A stretch of DNA of 64,000 nt from positions 1 through 64,000 of the forward strand of contig JBBECS010000045.1 in assembly GCA_040881685.1 (NCBI GenBank), given 5' to 3'. This DNA comes from Acidimicrobiia bacterium (GTDB lineage Bacteria > Actinomycetota > Acidimicrobiia > IMCC26256 > PALSA-555). Below the pieces are notes generated by a model. It was not told the origin of the DNA. It saw only the letters and a list, made by a program, of their open reading frames with translations, and ran no database searches. The translations under genes and the position numbers were made by a program. This document shows positions 16,564-25,374 of this stretch, piece by piece; position 1 is the stretch's first letter; each line of letters starts with the position of its first letter.

Positions 16564-17469
16564 TCAGAAGTAGCCCTCTTTCTTGCGGTCTTCCATGCCG
16601 GCCTCGGAGATGCGGTCGTCGGCGCGGGTCTCCCCCCGTTCGGTGAGTCGGGAGGCGGCCACCTCGGCGATCACTTCCTCCACCGTGGTTGCGGTCGATT
16701 CGACCGCACCGGTGCACGACGCGTCGCCAACCGTGCGGAAGCGCACCATCAGATCTTCGGGATCTTCACCGTCCAGAAGCGTCACGTACGGCGAAACGGC
16801 GAGGAGCATGCCGTCGCGCCGGAACACCGGTCGACGATGCGCGTAGTAGATGGACGGGAGCTCCACGCCGTCGTCGGCGACGTACTGCCACACATCGAGC
16901 TCGGTCCAGTTCGACAGCGGGAACACTCGGATGTGCTCGCCCTTGCGATGGCGGCCGTTGTAGAGGTTCCACAGCTCGGGACGCTGGTTCTTCGGGTCCC
17001 ACTGCCCGAACTCGTCACGGAACGAGTACACCCGTTCCTTGGCGCGCGCCTTCTCTTCGTCGCGACGGCCACCACCGAACACGGCATCGAACCCGTTCTC
17101 GGTGATCGCGTCGAGCAGCGTGACCGTCTGGAGGCGGTTGCGGCTGGCCCGCGGTCCTGTCTCCTCGACGACCCGACCGGCGTCGATCGACGCCTGCACC
17201 GATGCGACGACCAGCGTGACGCCAAGCTCGGCGACGCGGCGATCGCGGAAGTCGATGGCCTCCTCGAAGTTGTGCCCGGTGTCGATGTGCATGACCGGAA
17301 ACGGGACCCGGGCGGGCCAGAACGCCTTCTCGGCCAGCCGGAGCATGACCGCGGAGTCCTTCCCGCCCGAGAACAGCAGCACCGGCTTCTCGAACTCGGC
17401 CGCGACCTCCCGAAAGATGTGAATGGCCTCGGCTTCGAGGGCCCGGAGGTGCGAGAGCTGGGTGGTCAT
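16564..17469 (-). CDS. cysD: Sulfate adenylyltransferase subunit 2
   Basis: This 301-residue protein catalyses the adenylyl transfer that makes APS from sulfate and ATP. The PP-loop motif FSGGKDS is at about 33-39, and the family segments HIDTGHNFEEAIDFRD, FGGGRRDEEKARAKER and FPLSNWTELDVW are present. The ATG at 17469 fits the family N-terminus (TTQLSHLRALEAEAIHI). It is the first gene of the cysDNC operon. No assimilatory reductase is nearby. Confidence 0.96.
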   Translation of the reverse strand: MTTQLSHLRALEAEAIHIFREVAAEFEKPVLLFSGGKDSAVMLRLAEKAFWPARVPFPVMHIDTGHNFEEAIDFRDRRVAELGVTLVVASVQASIDAGRVVEETGPRASRNRLQTVTLLDAITENGFDAVFGGGRRDEEKARAKERVYSFRDEFGQWDPKNQRPELWNLYNGRHRKGEHIRVFPLSNWTELDVWQYVADDGVELPSIYYAHRRPVFRRDGMLLAVSPYVTLLDGEDPEDLMVRFRTVGDASCTGAVESTATTVEEVIAEVAASRLTERGETRADDRISEAGMEDRKKEGYF

Positions 17470-17562
17470 GGCCCACCAAGGGTAGGCGCCCCGCCACGAG
17501 ACGGTCCGCACGCGTCGGGCCGATGCGTCATGCTGGAGGGGCACTGCGCGAAGGGAGACACG

Positions 17563-18702
17563 ATGACGGCCATCATCGACTGCGACCAGCACCTGTACGA
17601 GTCACGCACGCTGTGGCGCGACCACTGCGACCCGGCGTTACGAGACGAGGCGCTCAGCATCGACGATGACGAGCTCGGTTACCCGTGGATCAACTGGCGC
17701 GGCAAGCGCCTGGGGATGGCCGACGTGCAGCTTCCCGGGGAGACCGAGGTGCTGGGCGAGCGCCGCAATCGTCGCCTCGCCGGGGAGCCGCCCGACTACG
17801 CGTACGACGAAGCGCTCCCACCCGACTACTGGGACCCCACGGCGCGCCTCGAGCGCATCCAGGAGATGGGCATCGACCAAGCGATGCTGTTCCCGAACTT
17901 CGGACTTCTCTGGGAGCGGCGTCTCTCGGGATCGCTGCAGGCGCTGAAAGCGAACATGGGAGCCTGGAACCGGTGGTGCTCGACCGTCGTGACCGAGGGC
18001 GACGGCGCGCTGCACCCCGTCGCCCACCTGACGCTCCGGGACCCGGATTGGCTCGACGCACAGCTGCGCGACCTCGCGGCTGGTGGCGTGCAGCTCGCGA
18101 TGATCGCCCCCGCGCTCGTCGACGGGAAGCCGCTCTCGCACCCAGACCACGACCGCATGTGGTCCGCATTCGTCGAGCACGGCGTGACCCCGTGCTTCCA
18201 CGTGGCCGACCAGCCCCGCATCTTCGACGACGCCTGGTACACCGACGACGAAGAGATCGGCCTCGTCAACGTGGTCGAGTCGGTGTTCCTCTACACGCCC
18301 GTCGCGCTGGCCATCACGGACCTCATCGTGAACGGGACGCTGGAGAGGCACGCCGACCTTCGCCTCGGCGTGGTCGAGCTCTCCGCGATCTGGGTGCCGC
18401 TGTACTTGATGATGCTCGACGGCTCGATCCGCTTCGTGTCGAAGCTCAACGGCAAGACCATCGCGCCGCTCTCGATGGAGCCAAGCGAGTACTTCCGCCG
18501 TCAGGTGCGCGTGGCCGCCTTCTCGTACGAACAGCCGCACAAGCTGATGCACCAGTCAGGCGACCTCTTCATGGCGTGCAGCGACTACCCGCACTCCGAG
18601 GGCACCGCGACCATCCTCCAGGACTACGAGCAGCAGCGCTGCGACCCAGCCGACCAGCCGAACCTGTACGGCGGCAACGTCGAGGTGTTACTCGGGAGCT
18701 AG
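17563..18702 (+). CDS. Amidohydrolase family 2 protein
   Basis: The ATG at 17563 follows AAGGGAG. The 379 residues belong to the metal-dependent TIM-barrel amidohydrolases related to ACMS decarboxylase. DCDQHLYE near the N-terminus gives the DxH metal site, CFHVADQP supplies a central histidine, and SDYPHSEG near the end supplies the final Asp/His. Such enzymes hydrolyse or decarboxylate catabolic intermediates. The last 15 bases overlap the convergent DUF4202 gene. Confidence 0.88.
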   Translation: MTAIIDCDQHLYESRTLWRDHCDPALRDEALSIDDDELGYPWINWRGKRLGMADVQLPGETEVLGERRNRRLAGEPPDYAYDEALPPDYWDPTARLERIQEMGIDQAMLFPNFGLLWERRLSGSLQALKANMGAWNRWCSTVVTEGDGALHPVAHLTLRDPDWLDAQLRDLAAGGVQLAMIAPALVDGKPLSHPDHDRMWSAFVEHGVTPCFHVADQPRIFDDAWYTDDEEIGLVNVVESVFLYTPVALAITDLIVNGTLERHADLRLGVVELSAIWVPLYLMMLDGSIRFVSKLNGKTIAPLSMEPSEYFRRQVRVAAFSYEQPHKLMHQSGDLFMACSDYPHSEGTATILQDYEQQRCDPADQPNLYGGNVEVLLGS

Positions 18703-19281
18703 CGCGCGGGCGAGGAGAGCGCGGGACTCCTCCGAGAGGTCCAGCTCCTTCGTGAGATCGATCGCGCGGGGGCTCATCTTGACGAGCGTCTTGCGGATCA
18801 CGTCCACCATCTTCTCTGGCTCGACGCGCTGCGCGAGGTCGTGAAGCTGGGTCTCGGCGAACACCAGACACAGCGCGTCCTCGAGCACCTGGACCTCGTC
18901 GTCCTTGCCCAGTCGGCGCTTGCGTACGAGGTCCTGGACACGGGCGATCGGCGCGTCGTCGTAGCCCACCCCCACGAGGATCTCGGCCACCTCCTTGGCG
19001 TGCTGCTCGTGGAGGGCCTTGCGCCAGCGCAGGTAGCCGGAGCGCCCCTCCGGGTACGTGGCCCTCGGGATGGTCCACCGCCGGAGGTGATGGGCCCGGG
19101 CCGCCAGCAGGAGCGCCTCCCCCGCTTCTGGCTCGAGGCGCCGCACCCACTCCGTCACGAGCTCGGCGTGGGCCAGCTCCTTGGGTCGCTCCTCGCCCCG
19201 CACCATGATCCGGGCCGGGTCGGCGCCATTGGCCGCATCGATAGCCGCGAAGGCCTGGGCCAACCGCCGCTCCTCAGCCAC
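18688..19281 (-). CDS. DUF4202 domain protein
   Basis: Residues such as AAIDAANGADPARI, RAHHLRRWTIPRATYP, GRSGYLRWR and VRKRRLGKDDEVQVLEDA match the DUF4202 family, an HD-like alpha-helical family of unknown role. GTG at 19281 matches the usual beginning (AEERRLAQAF). An upstream ATG at 19368 is possible but adds residues without family resemblance. It overlaps the amidohydrolase end by 15 bp. Confidence 0.8.
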   Translation of the reverse strand: MAEERRLAQAFAAIDAANGADPARIMVRGEERPKELAHAELVTEWVRRLEPEAGEALLLAARAHHLRRWTIPRATYPEGRSGYLRWRKALHEQHAKEVAEILVGVGYDDAPIARVQDLVRKRRLGKDDEVQVLEDALCLVFAETQLHDLAQRVEPEKMVDVIRKTLVKMSPRAIDLTKELDLSEESRALLARALAPE

Positions 19282-19408
19282 GCTGCCGAGGGTAGGCCGC
19301 CCCGGCCCTGGGGTCCCGGACCACGCGGAGTGACCACTCAAGTCACGCACCGTGGCAACCGAGAACATCAGGGACCCCCGCCCGGGTGGTCAATGAGAGG
19401 GGTACCCC

Positions 19409-19498
19409 ATGAAGGCCCGTCTTGTGAGGCTCAGCATCGCGCTGACCAGCCTCATCGCGCTCGTCGCCGCTCTTGGCGCCGGGCGGAAGTGGCACTGA
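19409..19498 (+). CDS. Very small membrane protein (29 residues)
   Basis: ATG 19409 lies nine bases after GAGAGG. It encodes a basic N-terminus (MKARLVRL), one hydrophobic helix (SIALTSLIALVAALGAG) and RKWH. A GC hairpin follows the stop by about 20 bp. A ribosome site, single helix with positive-inside charge, and terminator together support a real small membrane protein. Confidence 0.5.
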   Translation: MKARLVRLSIALTSLIALVAALGAGRKWH

Positions 19499-19517
19499 TC
19501 GGACACTGAGGTGCCCC

Positions 19518-19539
19518 GGGCCCCTTGGGCTCGGGGCCC
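19518..19539. terminator. GC-rich hairpin between convergent genes
   Basis: GGGCCCC (19518-19524) pairs with GGGGCCC (19533-19539) around an 8-nt loop. It lies between the small membrane protein and the end of the convergent DUF5317 gene. No T-run follows, so confidence is moderate. Confidence 0.5.
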
Positions 19540-19552
19540 TCGTCCGTTCCCC

Positions 19553-20164
19553 TCAGCTCACCGCCATGGCGTCGCCACGCTGGGTGGGCACGGTCCGGCG
19601 CCGATGGCCGCGCACGCCGTCCCCGAGGCGGGCGAGCCGGTACGCCAGGTAGGACTCGCACTGCCGGTGGACCACCAGAAAGATGCCCAGGACGAGGAGG
19701 GCGTCCCCGACGCTGAAGACGTTGGCCAACGGCAGGTCCGCCGGGATGGCGAACACGTCACCCAGGAAGCCCAGATTCGGGTGGGCGACGGCCGCCGAGT
19801 TCTCGAATCCCTGCCGTCCGACGAGGCCAGCCGCGACCCGGGCCGCCCGTGACGCCGGCATCACGCCGTCGTTGGCGACGATCACCACGAAGTTCAGCGC
19901 GCCACCGATGACGATCGGCCAGCGCCAGAGCAGGCCGTGGTTCAGCACGACCCACACCAGGACCGCCACGTAGGTCGCCAGGTGGAGGACGCGGTGCAGA
20001 TCGACGTCGCCGCTCGGCAGGACCGAGATGATGAGGACCTGCACCACGAGTGCGAGCGCCAGCGCCCACACGGCGCGCAGCCTGAGGTCGGCGAGCCGGC
20101 TCAGCCGCCCGCCCGCGAGCGGGACCGTCGCGATCACCAGCACCGCGAGCGCTGCGAGGAGCAT
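19553..20164 (-). CDS. DUF5317 membrane protein
   Basis: ATG 20164 follows GGGAG. The 203 residues contain about five hydrophobic segments, with HRVLHLATYVAVLVWVVLNHG, a region typical of DUF5317 (ALNFVVIVANDGVMPAS), and HPNLGFLGDVFAIPADLPLANVFSVGD split across the loop before the last helix. The function is unknown. It is divergent from the GGDEF-EAL gene. Confidence 0.75.
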   Translation of the reverse strand: MLLAALAVLVIATVPLAGGRLSRLADLRLRAVWALALALVVQVLIISVLPSGDVDLHRVLHLATYVAVLVWVVLNHGLLWRWPIVIGGALNFVVIVANDGVMPASRAARVAAGLVGRQGFENSAAVAHPNLGFLGDVFAIPADLPLANVFSVGDALLVLGIFLVVHRQCESYLAYRLARLGDGVRGHRRRTVPTQRGDAMAVS

Positions 20165-20275
20165 GTCGGTCGACTCCCGGAGACGGAGGTGCGTCTCCGC
20201 CGGAATCGGCACTCCGAACCCCCCGCTTGAGGTTCTGTCCGCTTTGTCCGATTCATGGGGGCGGCTTGCCCAGGT

Positions 20276-20350
20276 CCTCCCTTCAGGAGGGCGGGGAGCG
20301 CGCCGAAACCTCCAGCGGGCCAACCCCGGGCGCGCTCCGGTCATGGGAGG
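20276..20350 (+). promoter_or_regulatory. Structured 5' leader of the GGDEF-EAL gene
   Basis: Two hairpins precede the start codon: CCTCCC-TTCA-GGAGGG (20276-20291) and GGAGCGCGCC/GGCGCGCTCC (20295-20304 with 20329-20338). The ribosome site GGGAGG is at 20345-20350. The CCTCCC arm, and a CCTCC in the second loop (20309-20313), are complementary to that ribosome site, so alternative folds could hide or expose it. It does not match the known c-di-GMP riboswitch classes as far as I can tell. Confidence 0.4.
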
Positions 20351-20356
20351 AACGGC

Positions 20357-22384
20357 GTGGCGAAGCGGCGGAACGACCGCAACCTCGTGCTCTACGTCGG
20401 AGGTGTCGTCGTCGCGGGCATCGCCACCCTGATCGGCGTCCTCATCGCCAACCGAGGCCTCGCCGACACCGAGCTCGGCACCTACGCCATGCTCACCGCG
20501 ATCATCGTGATCGGTGAGCTGTTCCCGGTCACGGTGACGTTCCGCAACGAGAAGCAAGACGTGACGACGTCGACGACGTTCGTCTTCGCGGTGCTCCTCA
20601 TGTTCGGCCCTGCCGCCGCGCTCGTGTCACAAGCATTGGCCTCGATCACCTCGGATGTGATCGGACGCAAGGTGTGGTGGAAGGCCGCGTTCAACGTGTC
20701 GCAGTACACGATCTCGTGGGCCGTGGCGGCGCTCGTGTTCACTGTGTCGGAGACACGAGCAGGTGACTTCGAGCACGCGGCCGACTTCGCCGGGAGCTCG
20801 CTCCCCTTCATCATCCTCAGTGCAATCGCGTTCTTCCTCGTCAACTCGTTCCTCATCGGTGCTGCCGTCGCGCTCGCCCAGGATCTTCCGGTGTTGCGCA
20901 ACCTGCGGCACCACATCGGCTTCTACGCATGGTCATCGACGGTGCTCTTCTCACTCTCCCCCATCGTCGTGGTCGTGGCGACCCAGGACCCGCTCCTCGT
21001 GCCGCTGCTGCTCGCGCCCATCGGCGCCGCGTACCACAGCGCGCAGGTCTCGATGGAGAAGGAGCATCAAGCTGCGCACGACCCGCTGACCGACTTGCCC
21101 AACCGCGCGTACTTCCGTGAGCGCGTGACGCAAGCGGTCGCCGAGCACCCCGAGCGAGCGCTCGCGGTGCTGATCATCGACCTCGACCACTTCAAGGAGG
21201 TCAATGACACCCTCGGTCACCAGATCGGCGACCAGCTGCTCCAGGACATCGGCCGCCGGCTCCGCGGTGCGATCCGCACCGACGACATGGTTGCGCGACT
21301 CGGCGGGGACGAGTTCGCCGTGCTCGCCCGCGTACACGGATCGGAAACCCCACGGGCCGTCGCCAGCTCGATCCACACCGCGCTGGAAGCGCCCTTCGAG
21401 CTCGGCGACCTGACCTTCGAGATCGGCGCGAGCATCGGCGCAGCCCTCTACCCCGAGCACGGCGACGACGTGGGCAGCCTCATCCGCAAGGCCGACGTCG
21501 CCATGTACGCGGCGAAGGAACAACGAGGCGGCTACGAGCCGTACGAGCCGGAGCGCGACCGCCACGACGCGCGCCGGCTCACACTGCTGTCGGAGCTGCG
21601 CCATGCGATCGAGGCGCACCACCTCGTGCTGCACTACCAGCCCAAGGCCGACCTCGCGACTGGCCGCGTGCTCGGCGTCGAAGCCCTCGTGCGTTGGCAG
21701 CACGAGGAGCACGGTCTCCTCCCGCCCGACGACTTCATCCCGCTCGCCGAACCGACCGGTCTCATCGGCCCGCTCACCCTCGCCGTGCTCACCGAGGCGT
21801 TGCGCCAATGCCGGGCCTGGGAAGACGCCGGCCTCGACCTACGGGTCGCCGTCAACGTGTCGGTACGGAACCTGTACGACGAGCGGTTCGTGCACGACGT
21901 GGACCGTCTGCTGCGTCGATTCGGTGTCGCGCCCGGCAACCTCACGCTCGAGATCACCGAGAGCACGATGATGGCCGACCCGACGAGACCGGTCGCCGCA
22001 CTGTCACAGCTCAGTATGCGGGGCGTGCACCTCTCCATCGACGACTTCGGTACCGGGTACTCGTCGCTGGCATACCTGAAGCGCCTCCCGGTGACGGAGA
22101 TCAAGATCGACAAGTCATTCGTGCTGGGGATGATCGACGACGCCGATGACGCGACCATCGTCCGCTCGACGATCGAGCTCGCCCGCAACCTCGGACTCCA
22201 GGTTGTCGCCGAAGGTGTGGAGCACGAGGACGTATGGCAAACCCTCGCCGCCCAGGGGTGTCACCGTGCCCAAGGCTTCTACCTGAGCCCGGCGCTCCCG
22301 GCCGGCGAGTTCGAAGCCTGGCTCGAGAAGTACGAAGGCCGGATCACCGACCCCGCCGAGCGCGCCACCCTCAAGGTCGTCTGA
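20357..22384 (+). CDS. Membrane GGDEF-EAL protein (c-di-GMP synthesis/degradation)
   Basis: GTG 20357 follows GGGAGG. The protein of about 675 residues starts with five or six hydrophobic helices (LYVGGVVVAGIATLIGV onward). A GGDEF domain follows (DLDHFKEVNDTLGH; intact GGDEF near 316, with RxxD inhibitory site RTDD nine residues before it). A C-terminal EAL domain comes next (VEALVRW near 442, DDFGTGYSS near 561, NLGLQVVAEGVE). Both active sites look intact, so it may both make and break c-di-GMP. The last 14 bases overlap the convergent acyl-CoA synthetase. Confidence 0.94.
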   Translation: MAKRRNDRNLVLYVGGVVVAGIATLIGVLIANRGLADTELGTYAMLTAIIVIGELFPVTVTFRNEKQDVTTSTTFVFAVLLMFGPAAALVSQALASITSDVIGRKVWWKAAFNVSQYTISWAVAALVFTVSETRAGDFEHAADFAGSSLPFIILSAIAFFLVNSFLIGAAVALAQDLPVLRNLRHHIGFYAWSSTVLFSLSPIVVVVATQDPLLVPLLLAPIGAAYHSAQVSMEKEHQAAHDPLTDLPNRAYFRERVTQAVAEHPERALAVLIIDLDHFKEVNDTLGHQIGDQLLQDIGRRLRGAIRTDDMVARLGGDEFAVLARVHGSETPRAVASSIHTALEAPFELGDLTFEIGASIGAALYPEHGDDVGSLIRKADVAMYAAKEQRGGYEPYEPERDRHDARRLTLLSELRHAIEAHHLVLHYQPKADLATGRVLGVEALVRWQHEEHGLLPPDDFIPLAEPTGLIGPLTLAVLTEALRQCRAWEDAGLDLRVAVNVSVRNLYDERFVHDVDRLLRRFGVAPGNLTLEITESTMMADPTRPVAALSQLSMRGVHLSIDDFGTGYSSLAYLKRLPVTEIKIDKSFVLGMIDDADDATIVRSTIELARNLGLQVVAEGVEHEDVWQTLAAQGCHRAQGFYLSPALPAGEFEAWLEKYEGRITDPAERATLKVV

Positions 22385-24038
22385 CCGCTACTTCCTTGGC
22401 CCAGCGGTAGTCGGGTTTGCCCGCGGGCGTGCGCTGCACCTCGTCGACGACGCAGAGCTCGCGCGGCACCTTGTACCCGGCGAGGTGACCGCGACAGTGC
22501 GCGTCGATGTCGTCGAGCCCGGGCACGTCACTCGGCGCGAGTGGGGCGACGACCGCGACGACACGCTCACCCCAGCGCTCGTCGCGCACGCCAACGACCA
22601 CCGCGTCGGCGACCTTCGGGTGCACCTTCAGCACCGCTTCGACCTCTTCGGGGTAGACCTTCTCCCCACCCGTGTTGATGCACATCGATCCACGCCCGAG
22701 CAGGTGGATCGTGCCGTCGGCATCGACAGTCGCCATGTCGCCCGGCAGCGCCCAGCGCCGGCCGTCGATCTCCACGAACGTGCGCGCGCTGCGTTCGACG
22801 TCGTTGTGGTAGCGGAGCGGGACGCGGCCGGTCGTCGCGAGGCACCCAGCCTGACCCGAACCAGGCGCGATCGGCATGAGCGAGTCATCGACCACCATCG
22901 TCTCCGGCTTCGGCGCGAACGTGAGTGACGCCGACGCCGGGCCTTCTCGCGTCGCGAGGGCGACGGCCTGTGCCGGTGACTCCGATGAGCCGATCGCTTC
23001 GAGGATCGCTTGCACGCTCGGCAATGCGGCCAGCAAACGGTCCTTCACGTCACCCGACAGGATGCTCCCACCCGAACCGAGCAGAAGCAGCGACGACGTG
23101 TCGTGCGCGCCCGAGTCGGCGTCGAGCGCGTCGAGCAGTGGTCGGGCGCTCGCGTCGCCCACGAGGGTGAGCATCCCGATGCGCTCACGTTCGACGAGGT
23201 CGAGCACTCGCACCATGTCCATGTGGCGTTCGGGATAGAGCACGAGCCGGCCGCCGCCGAGGAGCGTGCCGAACGCACCCCATTGTCCGCTCGCGTGCAC
23301 GAGCGGTCCGAGTGACATCGTGACGAACTCGCCCGGTCCTGGGTCCGCCGGCGCGAGGAACGGCGCGAGGCGTTGATTCGGGTTCTCGAGGATGCGATCA
23401 CGAAGCTCCTCCGGCTCTGCGATCGGGGGCCCACCCGGGTTCCCGCCACCGACTGCCGCGAAGAAGATGTCCTCCTGGCGCCACACCACGCCCTTCGGCA
23501 GGCCGGTCGTTCCCCCGGTGTAGAGGACGTAGAGGTCGTCGCCGGAGCGAGGCGAGAAGTCGCGTTCCACCGATCCGCCGGCGCGCACCTCGTCGAACGA
23601 GTGCTTGTCGACGACGGGTGCAACGGCGTCGGTGCTGTCGTCGACTTCCACAAACCACCGCAGACGGTCAGGGTGGACCGCGGCGGCCACCTCGCCACCG
23701 AGAGCGCGGTCGTAGCAGAGCACCACGAGATCCGCGTCGCGGAGGACAAGTCCGAGCTCGCCGGCGACATACCGGTAGTTCACGTTCACCGGCACCGCAC
23801 GGATCTTGTAGCAGCCGAACATCGCCTCGACGTACTCGATGGAGTTGTGCAGATAGCACCCAACGTGATCGCCGGGTCCGACACCGAGCGCGACAAGACC
23901 GTGCGCCACCTGGTTCGAGCGTTCGTCGAGCTCGCGATATGTGAAGCGGTGTTCGCCGCACACCAACGCCTTGCGGTCAGGGACTGTGTCCACGACCGAC
24001 TCGAAGAGATCGGCGAGGTTGAACTCCATGTTGGACAT
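22371..24038 (-). CDS. Acyl-CoA synthetase (AMP-dependent, FadD-like)
   Basis: The 555 residues form a complete adenylating enzyme that activates a carboxylic acid to its CoA thioester. The AMP-binding motif YTGGTTGLPKG is at about 173-183. Later motifs are LPGDMATVDADG, GRGSMCINTGGEKVYP and the catalytic lysine region RTPAGKPDYRW. The N-terminus resembles FadD-type enzymes of sterol and long-chain catabolism. Start at 24038 (MSNMEF) or three codons later. It is divergent from a Rieske oxygenase with only 18 bp between starts, which suggests a shared catabolic route. Confidence 0.93.
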   Translation of the reverse strand: MSNMEFNLADLFESVVDTVPDRKALVCGEHRFTYRELDERSNQVAHGLVALGVGPGDHVGCYLHNSIEYVEAMFGCYKIRAVPVNVNYRYVAGELGLVLRDADLVVLCYDRALGGEVAAAVHPDRLRWFVEVDDSTDAVAPVVDKHSFDEVRAGGSVERDFSPRSGDDLYVLYTGGTTGLPKGVVWRQEDIFFAAVGGGNPGGPPIAEPEELRDRILENPNQRLAPFLAPADPGPGEFVTMSLGPLVHASGQWGAFGTLLGGGRLVLYPERHMDMVRVLDLVERERIGMLTLVGDASARPLLDALDADSGAHDTSSLLLLGSGGSILSGDVKDRLLAALPSVQAILEAIGSSESPAQAVALATREGPASASLTFAPKPETMVVDDSLMPIAPGSGQAGCLATTGRVPLRYHNDVERSARTFVEIDGRRWALPGDMATVDADGTIHLLGRGSMCINTGGEKVYPEEVEAVLKVHPKVADAVVVGVRDERWGERVVAVVAPLAPSDVPGLDDIDAHCRGHLAGYKVPRELCVVDEVQRTPAGKPDYRWAKEVAVRRP

Positions 24039-24044
24039 GGACGC

Positions 24045-24050
24045 TACATT
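24045..24050 (+). promoter_or_regulatory. Putative -10 box of a leaderless Rieske oxygenase transcript
   Basis: TACATT matches TANNNT and lies exactly six bases before the ATG at 24057, the spacing expected when transcription starts at the A of the start codon. There is no ribosome site in the 18-bp gap. Confidence 0.5.
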
Positions 24051-24056
24051 GCATAC

Positions 24057-25340
24057 ATGTACGTGCGCGACGACGGGTTCATCCCGAAGGAGCGCTACAC
24101 GTCCCGCGAGTTTCTCGACCTTGAGATGGAGCGACTGTGGTCGCGCGTCTGGCAGGTCGCCTGTCGCGACGAAGAGCTCGCCGACGTCGGCGACTACGTG
24201 GAGTACGTGATCGGCGACCAGTCGATCCTCCTCATTCGGTCAACACCTGACACCGTCTCCGCCTCGTACAACTGCTGCTTGCACCGGGGCACGCGGCTCG
24301 CCGAAGGTCACGGTCACTTCGAGGACGGCACGATCCAGTGCCGCTTCCACGCGTGGTGCTATTCGCTCGACGGGCACCTCACACGTGTCGTTGACCGCGA
24401 GGAGTTCCCTCCGATGCCCGAAGGTCTCCGCCTGCCCGAGGTGCGCGTCGATCGGTGGGGCGGGTTCGTGTTCGTGAGCCTGGATCCCGACGCGGAACCG
24501 CTGCTCGACTTCCTCGATCCGCTCCCCGCGTTGCTCGCGCCGTACCGCATGGATGACATGCGCCTGCGCTCGTATCTGACCACGGTCTTGCCGGCCAACT
24601 GGAAGGTCGTCGTCGACGCGTTCAACGAGGCGTATCACGTGCAGGGCACGCACGCCCAGATCCTTCCGTGGACCGACGACACGACCATCGAGTACGAGCA
24701 GCTCGGGAAGCACTCGCACTACGGACGACTCCCGAACGCGCGGCGCGTGCTGCGACCGAGCCCGAGGCTTGGCCTTCCCGACGACGAATGGGACGAGGGA
24801 CAGATCCTCGCCGGGATGGTGGAGGGTCTCGGCGGCGCGTTCCTCGCCGACGAGCGCGCGGCCGTGAAGGAGTTGAGAGCTGCGGACCTGCCGCAGGGAG
24901 AGCTGCTGGCGCGGTATCAGGAACGCCGCATGGAGTTGCTTCGGTCACGCGGCTTCGACGTGTCGGGCTTCGACGTGGAGCAGATGACGAGCGCCGACGA
25001 CGTCCACTGGTTCCCGAACGTCGTCGGCCCGGTGTATCCCGGGAGCGCGATCCTGTTCCGCGTCCGACCGAACGGGCTCGACCCCGACAGCGCGATCAAG
25101 GACACCTGGGTGCTCGAGTGGCCGCGCTCAGGCGAACCGTGGCAGATGCCTGAGCAGCGCGTGTTCGACGACTGGCACGACCGCGATTGGGGTCTGATCA
25201 CGAATCAGGACTACGCCAACATGAGCGAGGTGCAGACCGGCATGAAGGCACGCGGGTTTGCCGGTCTGCGGCTCAACCCCCGCCAAGAGTCCAACGTGCT
25301 GCACATGCACCGCGTGATCGACGACTACCTCCAGCGCTGA
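24057..25340 (+). CDS. Aromatic-ring-hydroxylating (Rieske) dioxygenase alpha subunit
   Basis: The 427 residues carry a Rieske [2Fe-2S] site as C74-x-H76 and C95-x2-H98 (CLH ... CRFH). This is followed by the START-like catalytic domain with FNEAYHVQGTH, which provides the histidines for the mononuclear iron. The enzyme would insert oxygen into a ring compound or act as an oxidative demethylase, taking electrons from a reductase not encoded here. The adjacent divergent acyl-CoA synthetase suggests aromatic or sterol catabolism. The start is apparently leaderless. Confidence 0.92.
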   Translation: MYVRDDGFIPKERYTSREFLDLEMERLWSRVWQVACRDEELADVGDYVEYVIGDQSILLIRSTPDTVSASYNCCLHRGTRLAEGHGHFEDGTIQCRFHAWCYSLDGHLTRVVDREEFPPMPEGLRLPEVRVDRWGGFVFVSLDPDAEPLLDFLDPLPALLAPYRMDDMRLRSYLTTVLPANWKVVVDAFNEAYHVQGTHAQILPWTDDTTIEYEQLGKHSHYGRLPNARRVLRPSPRLGLPDDEWDEGQILAGMVEGLGGAFLADERAAVKELRAADLPQGELLARYQERRMELLRSRGFDVSGFDVEQMTSADDVHWFPNVVGPVYPGSAILFRVRPNGLDPDSAIKDTWVLEWPRSGEPWQMPEQRVFDDWHDRDWGLITNQDYANMSEVQTGMKARGFAGLRLNPRQESNVLHMHRVIDDYLQR

Positions 25341-25374
25341 GCCCCTCGAGCGCGCGCATGCTAGGGAGGACTCT

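Noticed and set aside
20230-20356. A known c-di-GMP-I or -II riboswitch before the GGDEF-EAL gene
   Set aside because: The conserved tetraloop and receptor sequences of those classes were not found; only generic stems are present.
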